DNA of 64,000 nt, taken from NCBI GenBank assembly GCA_030761205.1, contig JAULJL010000024.1, positions 22,314,126-22,378,125 of the forward strand, written 5' to 3'. Below the pieces are notes generated by a model that worked only from the letters and a program-made list of their open reading frames with translations, was not told the DNA's origin and made no database searches. This document shows, one piece after another, positions 1-7,137 of the stretch. How positions within the stretch are numbered: the first letter of the stretch is position 1; the number at the start of each line of letters is the position of its first letter. A program made the position numbers and the translations under genes. This DNA is from Fremontodendron californicum (Eukaryota > Streptophyta > Magnoliopsida > Malvales > Malvaceae).

Positions 1-641
1 ATTCCATTTCTTTTTCTCTTGACTTTTCTTTTCTTTTCCCCCCACACTTATTTCTTGTTTCTAACCCAAATTTTTAACTAAAAATATCCCTTGTCTTTGC
101 AACTTGTCTCAAAACATGCTAATTCATCTTTGGAACAAAGGTAAAGATATAAGTATATTTAGGTTAGGGACAAGTTATGGTTACCAAAGAGATAGCTTAT
201 TCAATGTAGGCTCAAATTGGTTCACTAAGGGTGTGTTCTCTTGGAACATCAATAAGGGATGGCTGTTTGGCCCTGGCTAAAAATCCTAATGCCTCTATCA
301 TATTCATGTTGTCACATGTATCAATATAGTCTCAAACGGTTTAAAGCAAGTTCTAGAGAATCATGTAATCATAAGAGCACTCAAGAAAGAAATTAGATTG
401 ATTTGTATAATGCATCAATCATTATAGGCTCAAAAACTTACAAGGATGATTATACAAGTCAGATCAAGTCTAAACATGCTTCTTTCTCAATCAACATATC
501 ATATTAACATTGGCTCATAAAAAGGTTGACATCAAGCTCAATTCTCATGAAAATCTTCTCACTAATAAATCTGTTTTAGACTTATGCAATTCATATCTCA
601 TCATAGTATTGAAAGTAACTAAAACACACTAAAAACACACT
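1..641 (-). other. LARD-A 3' non-coding region
   Basis: This stretch is the reverse complement of LARD-B about 25420-25990, with substitutions and small indels. It has no credible ORF. Positions 37-48 hold a G-run on the minus strand (reads AAGTGTGGGGGG), matching LARD-B at 25981. It is untranslated retroelement RNA sequence that lies between the cargo and the missing 3' LTR. Confidence 0.8.
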
Positions 642-800
642 AAGTCTAAACATGCTTTTTTTTTTTTTATAGAAGATTAAATCAAACTGACAAGTTATGT
701 CTCAAGTCTCCCTTACTCAGACCTTGTTCAGAATGAATACTTCTAAATGTCTTAAAACACAACAAATTATTATTTTTTTTTTATATTAGAAAAATATGTC

Positions 801-839
801 CCTTACCCCCTACTAAAATATGACATTGTCCCCAATGTC
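801..839 (-). repeat. Hairpin plus G-run module downstream of the LOG ORF
   Basis: On the minus strand this reads GACATTG, loop GGGA, CAATGTC (822-839), followed by a G-rich stretch AGTAGGGGGTAAGG (801-814). LARD-B has the same arrangement at 25302-25340, and LARD-A has a degenerate copy at 2728-2765, so the cargo is flanked by two copies of one module. The G-run resembles a polypurine tract. It may have given homology for template switching; that role is inference. Confidence 0.6.
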
Positions 840-932
840 AAATTTTAAAGGTAGAATTTAGGAGATATTACCTGCAGAGGTTGCTAACCACTTATTATAA
901 CTGAGACACAACAAGCAAAATGTTAGATAATG

Positions 933-1580
933 TCACAAAGACAAAGTGCAATCCACTCCTTGCTCGTCCATATCTCTTTTTCTTTTTCCGAGCGTTTGCG
1001 AAACAACCGTAGCAGATAAACACTCATAAGCTTGGAGCTTTTTGAGTAAATCTTCAATGGTTGTAGCAGAAATTATGGTTCTCCTTGCCTCTGAAAACAT
1101 GAATCCATTATCCACAGCATTATCTAAATATGAAAGCAAATTACTAAAATAACCATTAATATTAAGCAAACCAATGGGTTTCTTATTTGTGACCAAAGAT
1201 GACCAAGAAGCCACGCAAGCTATTTCTTCCAATGTACCCAGACCTCCTGGTAGAGCAATGAATGCATCGGCAGAATGGTACATGATTGTCATCCGTTCAG
1301 GGATACTCCAGACTTGTATTTCCTTACCCACGGTAGGTCCACAAAAACTTGTGAATAGTTTTGGCACGATTCCTAGAACTGGACTTCCTCCGGCGTGTGC
1401 TGCTGTAGCGACTGCTCCCATTAAACCCGTACTACCGCCTCCATAAATCAAGTGGATCTTTTGTTGGGCAAGTATTACTCCAACTCTTATGGCTTCATCA
1501 GCGAATATGTTATTTTTCCCTGGATAAGCACCTCCAAAGACACAAATTTTTTTAATGCGCTGGGATGAAGTACTTTCCAT
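933..1580 (-). CDS. LOG: LOG-type cytokinin riboside 5'-monophosphate phosphoribohydrolase, intronless
   Basis: An intact 215-residue ORF, the usual length for plant LOG proteins. The family releases active free-base cytokinin from its riboside monophosphate in one step in the cytosol/nucleus. Visible motifs are the Rossmann start KICVFGGAYPGK (residues 11-22), IYGGGSTGLMG (45-55), IPERMTIM with the conserved Arg at 96, and the signature LPGGLGTLEEI (110-120) with its catalytic Glu. Residues 121-186 align with the rest of the fold. The tail holds GKRKRD (198-203), a possible nuclear localisation signal. Plant LOG genes normally have several introns, so a single-exon copy points to RNA-mediated capture. 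The start is the first Met, followed at once by the conserved fold. A TATA-like motif and an acceptor-like CAG lie just upstream. The NABP-like ORF is 361 nt upstream on the same strand. Whether it is expressed, and whether the Leu in GGLG (more often Tyr) affects activity, cannot be seen here. Confidence 0.9.
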   Translation of the reverse strand: MESTSSQRIKKICVFGGAYPGKNNIFADEAIRVGVILAQQKIHLIYGGGSTGLMGAVATAAHAGGSPVLGIVPKLFTSFCGPTVGKEIQVWSIPERMTIMYHSADAFIALPGGLGTLEEIACVASWSSLVTNKKPIGLLNINGYFSNLLSYLDNAVDNGFMFSEARRTIISATTIEDLLKKLQAYECLSATVVSQTLGKRKRDMDEQGVDCTLSL

Positions 1581-1941
1581 TTTTTTTTCTTCGAGTGCCT
1601 GAAAGAGAATGAGTACATGGTGTAATATATAGAGGACTCAGTAGTGAATCAGACAAGAGTAATAATGTCGCCGAAAGTGTATCTGACCTGTCAGAAGAAA
1701 ATGTTAACCTAACAAAAGATTTTTGCGTGATTTCAGGAAGAAAATCAAAAAGAGAAGAAAAATCAACCGTAAAAGACAAATAAAAAAAATGAGAATAATT
1801 ACACAAATCGAACAACACGTAAATTAAACCGAAATGAAGTTATTGCAAATCAAACCAAAAGCTGAGAAGTCATTTATTGTAGTTGTGATTGTGGCTCACA
1901 TCTTCCTCTGGTTTTACGTCCAGAAACGGCTTAAACGCCTT
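1581..1941 (-). promoter_or_regulatory. Spacer between NABP-like and LOG ORFs with TATA-like and splice-acceptor-like motifs
   Basis: On the minus strand, TATATA (1631-1626) lies about 50 nt before the LOG ATG, and TTCTCTTTCAG (ending at 1599) about 19 nt before it. Either a separate promoter or splicing of a longer element transcript could expose the ORF. An overlapping 88-codon open frame (1552-1818) looks like translated untranslated sequence and is not called as a gene. Confidence 0.45.
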
Positions 1942-2478
1942 CTATGAGTCGAGGATATGCTTCCCATCCAGTTTTCTTACAAGCTGGCAAACAGGGTCTT
2001 TTAACATCAGATTCCCAAGATGTTGCCATTCCCTTTGGAATTGCGGCCATAAATCAAGAATTTCTCTTTGTACGTCTCCACTAGGATGCGTCTCAAGAGA
2101 AAGTTGGATATTACCCAAATTCTCCTTACTCAGTCCATCCTTAATGAATTCAATTTTATCATCTCGATTAGAGGACGGAATCCCAATTGAACGACATTTA
2201 CCGTTACACGTCCATCGTGCACATTTGTGGCAATTTGAACTCATGCGCTTTGCTCGTCGCTTCTTTGCAAAAGTGCTTCTACCTGTACCTGGTAAATGCA
2301 AAACAGGAAGATATTCATCTTCACGTACCTTGGCTTCAATTATCCAACGTATGTCTCCAGGAATCCCTTTCTGCATAAGCATTCTTAATCTTTCGAAACG
2401 AACTTGGTAAAGCTTCAGTAAAATATTTCGAGGAAAAGGAGGAAATCGTTTCTGCAATCTTGTGAGAATATCATCCAT
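1942..2478 (-). CDS. Betaflexiviridae-type cysteine-rich nucleic-acid-binding protein (vitivirus/carlavirus NABP-like)
   Basis: An intact 178-residue ORF. At residues 66-78 it has GRSTFAKKRRAKR, the arginine/lysine motif that marks carlavirus and vitivirus NABPs, followed directly by a zinc-finger-like C-x2-C-x4-C-x3-C at 83, 86, 91 and 95, and then a short acidic/hydrophobic stretch (DDKIEFIKDGL, 106-116) also recalled from that family. In those viruses the protein is encoded at the 3' end of the genome, binds nucleic acid and, in vitiviruses, acts as a weak RNA-silencing suppressor. The 60-residue N-terminus and 60-residue C-terminus make it longer than the usual 90-130 residues and I do not recognise them. 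It is therefore a probable endogenised or captured viral gene. The recognition rests on motif memory and was not run against a database. Alternative: an unrelated basic zinc-finger protein of the element. Confidence 0.65.
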   Translation of the reverse strand: MDDILTRLQKRFPPFPRNILLKLYQVRFERLRMLMQKGIPGDIRWIIEAKVREDEYLPVLHLPGTGRSTFAKKRRAKRMSSNCHKCARWTCNGKCRSIGIPSSNRDDKIEFIKDGLSKENLGNIQLSLETHPSGDVQREILDLWPQFQREWQHLGNLMLKDPVCQLVRKLDGKHILDS

Positions 2479-2560
2479 CCTGAAAAGAAAAAAAATGAAA
2501 AAAATTGAAAGAGAAATTGGAAGAGAAATTTATATACAATATCAGTTTTGTGGGTAGCTG
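2479..2560 (-). promoter_or_regulatory. TATA-like box and splice-acceptor-like tract before the NABP-like ORF
   Basis: Reading the minus strand, TTGTATATAAATTTC covers 2539-2525 and a long pyrimidine tract ends in TTTTCAG at 2480, one base before the ATG. The layout repeats that before the LOG ORF (TATA about 50 nt upstream, CAG close to the start). Confidence 0.45.
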
Positions 2561-2727
2561 ATGGAACCGATTTAAATAATCACGGAGTACCGTTATCCGC
2601 CATTTAACCGGGGTTAAAAAAAATAAAAATTATATTTACATCTAGTTATTTTCAAAACAAGGATCAAAAAGAAAAAACAACATAAAAAGACTCAAAAATA
2701 AAACACTCTAAATAAAATCCTAAATTC

Positions 2728-2770
2728 TTCCCCCCACACATAATTCTTACATTGTCATTAATGTAATGCT
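2728..2770 (-). repeat. LARD-A hairpin plus G-run (degenerate copy)
   Basis: The minus strand reads TTACATT, spacer, AATGTAA followed by ATGTGTGGGGGGAAG. It corresponds to LARD-B 25300-25340 and marks the right flank of the cargo. Confidence 0.6.
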
Positions 2771-2988
2771 ATTAATCCCAAATGAAAGAATCATGTGTAA
2801 GTGAAAAGAACTAATAAACAAAATAAACTTATGCAGCCTAAATGAACTTAGAAACACTAAACACAATTAGCAAAGAAACATAAGAAAAAGATAAAGAAAA
2901 AGAGAGCAAATCTGAGGATGGCAGTTTGGCAATGCTTTCACTAATTAGGCTGCCTCCCCCAATTAGCACTTGATTTAGTGTTTTGAAC

Positions 2989-3927
2989 CTAACCAACACC
3001 CCTTCTTGGCATTTTAGGCTTGTCAGGCTCATACATGAAATTTCCCAAATTTATGCGTTTGAGAGGAAGCTTTCTTTGCACAACAGTGGATGCATTCTCC
3101 ATTACAAGTATTATTCCATCATCCTTTGTGGTGCATATGTCATTGAGGAATGGAGCATATTTTGATACTTGTTGAATGACCTCCACAAACAAGTTGTTTA
3201 AGGTTTCCGGCATGTGTTGTTCATGTTCTTTCTCCTTGAACTTTGCAAATCTACTAGGAAAAGGTGGAGAAGAAACATTAGTAAAAAGTGAAACCTTAAA
3301 CGTTACCTCAGGTGCCGAAATACTCTTATTTGGATCTTTGGCTTCATTATCCTCAAGAATAGAATCCATCTCTAATTTTGTTTCATCCTCATCTTGTTCC
3401 TCATTCTTCAAGGTCACAATAGTAGCATTCTCCTTTGGGTTAACCATCGTTTGGGCTGGGAGTTCTTCAGATCTTTGTGCTACCCATCCCACCATACTAC
3501 TAGCCAATTGGCTCATTTGCTTTTCCAAACTCTGGATGCTTGCCCTTGTTTCCTGTTGAAATTGCAAAGAATCAGTAACAAGAGAATAGACAAGATCTTC
3601 TAAAGAAGTACCTGAGTTTTGAGTCATATGTGGTGGTTGAAAAAGATCTGGTTCTTGAGACCATGATTGATTGAAGCTAGATGGATGAGTGTAATTGGCA
3701 TAAGGATCTACTTCTTGGTAATTTTTCGAGTAGCCATAATTAGTATGATCCCACCATCCCTCATGGTAAGTGTTTGAGTAATGATCATACTGTTGGTCTT
3801 GGAACACTTGATGGCCTTGACATCTTCCCATGGCCAATTGTTGTACTGGGGAGGTGAGATTGGCTTGTTGATTCTCCATGTTCATGTATGCCACCAACTC
3901 TTCAAGTGTTTGATTGCTCAATTCCAT
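2989..3927 (-). CDS. Truncated Gag-like protein of LARD-A (Athila-type Gag C-terminus to pre-protease linker)
   Basis: A 312-residue ORF starting MELSNQTLEEL; the open frame reaches 4089 but the first 54 codons are PBS/LTR sequence and poly-A, so the internal Met is the sensible start. The QMSQLA...LPAQTMVNPKENATIVTL stretch (about 139-175) and PPFPSRFAKFKEKEHEQHMPETL (about 217-239), with NASTVVQRKLPLK about 50 residues later, are the Gag-end and pre-protease linker signatures of Athila-type Ty3/Gypsy elements. The ORF stops just before where the protease Asp motif would sit. The N-terminal half is rich in Tyr, Gln, Asn and Gly. There is no zinc knuckle. LARD-B encodes a protein about 92% identical by hand count. 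Possible jobs are RNA packaging with a helper's capsid, or none. Confidence 0.75.
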   Translation of the reverse strand: MELSNQTLEELVAYMNMENQQANLTSPVQQLAMGRCQGHQVFQDQQYDHYSNTYHEGWWDHTNYGYSKNYQEVDPYANYTHPSSFNQSWSQEPDLFQPPHMTQNSGTSLEDLVYSLVTDSLQFQQETRASIQSLEKQMSQLASSMVGWVAQRSEELPAQTMVNPKENATIVTLKNEEQDEDETKLEMDSILEDNEAKDPNKSISAPEVTFKVSLFTNVSSPPFPSRFAKFKEKEHEQHMPETLNNLFVEVIQQVSKYAPFLNDICTTKDDGIILVMENASTVVQRKLPLKRINLGNFMYEPDKPKMPRRGVG

Positions 3928-3928
3928 T

Positions 3929-3960
<32 letters not shown>

Positions 3961-4053
3961 TTTGAAAAGAAAAACTTGTATGTACAAGAAAATAAAACTA
4001 ATTAGAACTGAAAATAAGAATAAACCAAGTAACAAATAAACTAAAGAAAGCAA

Positions 4054-4071
4054 TCCCCGGCAACGGCGCCA
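4054..4071 (-). other. LARD-A primer-binding site
   Basis: On the minus strand it reads TGGCGCCGTTGCCGGGGA, six bases inside the 5' LTR end. It is the same site as LARD-B 23882-23899 and is the tRNA-Asp-type PBS usual in Athila-like elements. Confidence 0.85.
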
Positions 4072-4280
4072 AAAACTTGATGCACCCAAAAGAGTGTATC
4101 TTATTTAACCTTGCACTAAAAAGATCAATTGTAAGTATAGTAGTTAGCAAGGGTCGAGTCCTCACGGATTGGGTTTTAGTTTATAAGTTGATAGTTTAAA
4201 ACTTAAATTCAAGAACAATAAAAGAAAAGGGGTTTTTGAAATCAGATTTAAACTAAAGTAAATAATAAGAATAAGATGCA

Positions 4281-4445
4281 AGGCGGTATAACCAGCCAAT
4301 AAAAATATATATACTAAATTAGGCGGTATAACCAGCCAATAAAAATATATATACTAAATTAGGCGGTATAACAAGCCAATAAAAATAAAACAAAGTTAAT
4401 ATACAAATTAGGCGGTATAACCAGCCAATAAAAATAAATATACTT
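4281..4445. repeat. 40-bp tandem repeat in the LARD-A LTR, four copies
   Basis: Units begin AGGCGGTATAACCAGCCAAT. Copies are 4281-4320 and 4321-4360 (identical), 4361-4409 (one substitution, then an expanded AT-rich tail) and 4410-4445. LARD-B LTRs lack the array. Confidence 0.9.
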
Positions 4446-5305
4446 TTAAAAATATGCAAACTAGAAAAGTAAGAAAACAAGTAAGTAAGAAGAATCAAAT
4501 ATGAAAAATATGGTTAAGGTTTCATTCTCCACCACTAGACATCATTAAGAATCAATTTCAGATCTATCAATATCAACCAACTATCAAAGTTAACAACCGT
4601 AGATAACAACAAGCTCTGTTACCCCAATCTTTCCTTAGTTTGTCGTTAAATAGAACAAGCTCTCTATTTAATCTCTAACCATTAAACAACCTAGAATAAG
4701 CTCTCTAAATTCAATTTAATGGCAGCTTTATGATGAGAAAGATAGGTTGATCTAAGCAACAAACACATAAGCTCGGATTGTTCAACTTAGGTTATGTTCC
4801 ACTTTGCAATTATTGAAAACTTGACCATAATCATTAATCACAAATTGCCACTTATGAATAGGAAATCAAGACAATTACACGGATCAAGACTCCTAAACTA
4901 GCAATAGATAATTATCAAGATCTATCTAGTTGTACACCTAAATAAATCAAGACAACATCATGAACAATTCTTGTAGAAGAACATAAGCAACTTTGATAGA
5001 AAATTAATGATAGATAGAATCTGAAAATCAATCACAAAACATGTCTAGGGCTTTGAAATCACCCTTAACCAAATAGAAGTTTAGCCTAGCATAGGCATTA
5101 TAAACATAAAATTAAATAGAATCTAAGAAGAAAATAAAAGAAAGAAAGAAGAAGAAGAAGAATATTAATTATCCAACCTCTTGCTCTTTCTAAAGAAAAA
5201 GAAAACTAGAGAAAAGAAAGAAGAAGAAAACTTAGAGAATTTTGTTAAAATGGCTAATATCCTACCAATCTCCAATATGATCCCTTACAATCATCCAAGG
5301 CCCTC

Positions 5306-5313
5306 TATTTATA
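5306..5313 (-). promoter_or_regulatory. TATA box of the LARD-A LTR
   Basis: TATAAATA on the minus strand, preceded by GTG and followed by GAGGGCC. It lies in the unrelated U3 half yet has the same core as the LARD-B box, in keeping with a Pol II promoter. Confidence 0.55.
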
Positions 5314-5956
5314 CACATTTTGGAGGGCTAAATGACAAGAGACAAGCTTTACAAATTTCAAAGGTAGGTATAATAGGTGGGTGCATTTTCTAACAATTTT
5401 CGTCATATATGACGATTTTGATCAGCCAACTTGATGGTCGATTTTGTCAATTTTTGAGGCCTTATCTGATCACATGGTCTTCTAGAAAAATGTTACCCTA
5501 TCAGTTACTGATCCATAGCCGTTGGAATCAGCTCATTTGCTGATGTGGATAAGAAGATATGGGCATAATACGAAAACAGGTCAGCACATACGTCATTGCA
5601 CATCAGCCAACTTGATGGTCGATTTCGCTAGGGAAAACGACTCCGTTTCAAGAAGTGTAAAACATGAAAAAGATAGATATGCCTCTTAGCTTTGCATGGC
5701 TACATATTTCAGCCTTATTGCTTCAGTGAAACTCGAGATATAGCTGATATGGAAAAAGGTGTCGGAACTGGAACTGAACTGGATTTGCCCTTAATTCTAG
5801 TAATCTGAAATCACTCAAAGAAACTTGTGAAAAACACCAAAATACATAAAAATATAAAAGATCATAAACACAATTAGACTAAACAATAATAACTCGTATT
5901 TGACACAAAACAATAATAAAACATAACTAAAAACTATATAATTATACGAGTTATCA

Positions 5957-6645
5957 ATATCCATTCCCCACATTGAAAATGGCCATGGTGCGGTCATGAC
6001 ATGCAATGGCAATGGCGGCACATGAATCTTATCTGCATAGATCTTTCATTTATGACACTTCTGGGAATAACTGATACAATCTCCTTCTATCGTCAGCCAA
6101 TAATACCCTATCCTCATAATCTGCTTAGCAAGCATGTAACCATTAGCATAGGTGCCACATATCCCTTCATGGACTTCCTCTATGATTATTCGAGCTTCGA
6201 CAGACCCGACACATCTCAAAAGTACTTGATCTTTCCCTTTCTTGTAGAGAATCTCGCTATCTAGAACAAAACCCATTGCTAGCCTTCTCAGAGTCCTCTT
6301 GTCATTTTCTGTTGCCTGTTCTGGGTACTATTGATTCTTGATGTACTGCAAGATGTCATTGTACCAAGGGAGACCATCTACTTCTTCTTCAATACTCAAA
6401 CAGTGGGCAATAAATTCATATATGCTCATCTTGATTGGCACAACTTTCGCCCCTTCATTCACTTTAAACATTGATGACAAAGTAGCCAAAGCATCTGCTA
6501 TCCAGTTTTCTTCTCGAATGAAGTAATTGAAAGTCACTTCTTCAAACTCCTCCAATAAACTCAGTATGAGTTCTCGGTATAGGATTAGCTTTGTATCCTA
6601 GGTTTCCCATTCTTCGCGCAATTGATATATCACTAAAGTCGAGTC
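5957..6645 (-). pseudogene. T1 archaeal-type RNase H tail and integrase N-terminus remnant
   Basis: Minus-strand reading gives the end of the second RNase H (NWIADALATLSSMF in 6555-6328), a linker, then the integrase zinc-binding region (6276 to 5957: EEVHEGICGTYANG...YSQKCHK). A stop replaces Gln just after IKNQ (CAG to TAG at about 6328) compared with T4. The second His of the HHCC finger is Tyr here (GTY versus GTH in T2 and T4). The catalytic core is missing because LARD-A inserted at 5956. Confidence 0.8.
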
Positions 6646-6649
6646 TCCA

Positions 6650-7137
6650 AAAACCCTCTTCAGCTTAGTCATCTTTGCTTTTGCCTTTTAATCTAGTTCC
6701 TCAAAGTCTGGAACGTTAACATCATTTGGGTCAGCTCCCATATTACCCTTTTTGGGAACATAGTTTTGTGTCTCAGCAGCTGGTTGGATATAAACATAGA
6801 AGGCTAACCCAATTAGCAGCTCTTGGCCCTTTTGCTGTATGTTTTCAGGTTGATCCTCTTCAATTACCACCCTTTTCTCGGTGACCGAATTCTCTCCAGG
6901 CTCTTTTTGTTTCATCATGACACTCATAATCTCCATGAGTTTAGTCATCTGTTCTCGTGACTCCTCCTGAGATTTAGCCAACTGTTCTTGCAATTCCCTT
7001 TGAGTTCTTTCCATTCTTTCAATTCTAGCAAGCTGATCGTTCTCCATAGCTTTGGCTTGATATCGAGTATTGTAAGGGTGTCGAAAATCCGATTCTTTCT
7101 GAGTGCGACCAATTGTACCTTTAGTTTTGAAAACCAT
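6650..7137 (-). pseudogene. T1 gag N-terminal fragment fused to RNase H by deletion
   Basis: The ORF begins MVFKTKGTIGRTQKESDF at 7137 and includes a heptad-like region rich in Glu, Gln and Met (about residues 30-75), then an YIQPAAETQ segment that T5 shares (62950-62687). Past FEELD it stops; soon after, at about 6645, sequence jumps to RNase H, so capsid, protease, RT and the first RNase H are gone. Confidence 0.75.

Larger units (their letters stand above)
642..2680 (-). other. Captured cargo segment inside LARD-A
   Basis: LARD-B runs uninterrupted across the equivalent place (about 25385-25420), whereas LARD-A has about 2.04 kb of extra sequence. The edges were set by hand alignment: homology to LARD-B resumes at about 641 on the left and about 2681 on the right. 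The left edge begins with a 16-nt string (642-657) identical to 466-481 in the element itself. Positions 657-821 and 840-932 outside the ORF contain no gene that I recognise; they include a poly-T tract and a second hairpin/G-run module (801-839). The segment encodes the LOG-like and NABP-like proteins, both on the minus strand, the same sense as the element RNA. Confidence 0.7.
1..5956 (-). mobile_element. LARD-A: non-autonomous LTR retroelement carrying host-like and virus-like cargo genes (3' LTR outside window)
   Basis: Read on the minus strand the order is 5' LTR (5956 to 4078), primer-binding site (4071 to 4054), truncated Gag-like ORF (3927 to 2989), hairpin plus G-run, cargo of about 2 kb, then 3' non-coding sequence running off the window at position 1. 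The parts outside the cargo are collinear with LARD-B at 23876-25990. There is no protease active site, RT, RNase H or integrase, so mobility would depend on enzymes supplied in trans. The PBS and Gag remnant are of the Athila type within Ty3/Gypsy. The right end interrupts the integrase of Tat element T1 directly after the LTR terminus; the flanking five bases 5957-5961 (atatc) are the candidate target-site copy, whose partner lies outside the window. Confidence 0.85.
4078..5956 (-). repeat. LARD-A 5' LTR (1879 bp)
   Basis: On the minus strand it starts TGATAACTCGTATAAT and ends GGGTGCATCA. The 3' part (4078 to about 5172) is clearly homologous to the LARD-B LTRs, but the U3 part (5173-5956) is unrelated to them. 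A TATAAATA box lies at 5313-5306. The U3 holds a 14-bp palindrome CGTCATATATGACG (5401-5414) and a direct repeat CAGCCAACTTGATGGTCGAT (5424 and 5603). Only one LTR is in the window, so both ends are taken from the TG..CA termini, the PBS and the point where T1 resumes. Confidence 0.85.

Noticed and set aside
1174..1446. Plus-strand ORF of 90 codons over the LOG gene
   Set aside because: It is the antisense frame of the LOG coding sequence with no recognisable domain.
933..1580. LOG as an ordinary host gene
   Set aside because: It is flanked on both sides by the same retroelement, collinear with LARD-B, and has no introns. A host gene in which an element happens to surround it cannot be fully excluded, but is less simple.
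1889..2410. Plus-strand ORF of 173 codons over the NABP-like gene
   Set aside because: Antisense to 1942-2478; the minus frame carries the basic motif and zinc finger, whereas this frame shows no family signature.
933..2478. An integrated DNA pararetrovirus (Caulimoviridae)
   Set aside because: No RT, movement-protein or coat-protein motifs are seen in the cargo; the NABP motif is of the RNA-virus type.
2838..3032. Short ORF overlapping the end of the LARD-A Gag ORF, also present in LARD-B (24956-25192)
   Set aside because: It follows from the conserved nucleotide sequence in another frame; beyond the shared part the two translations are low-complexity and unrelated.
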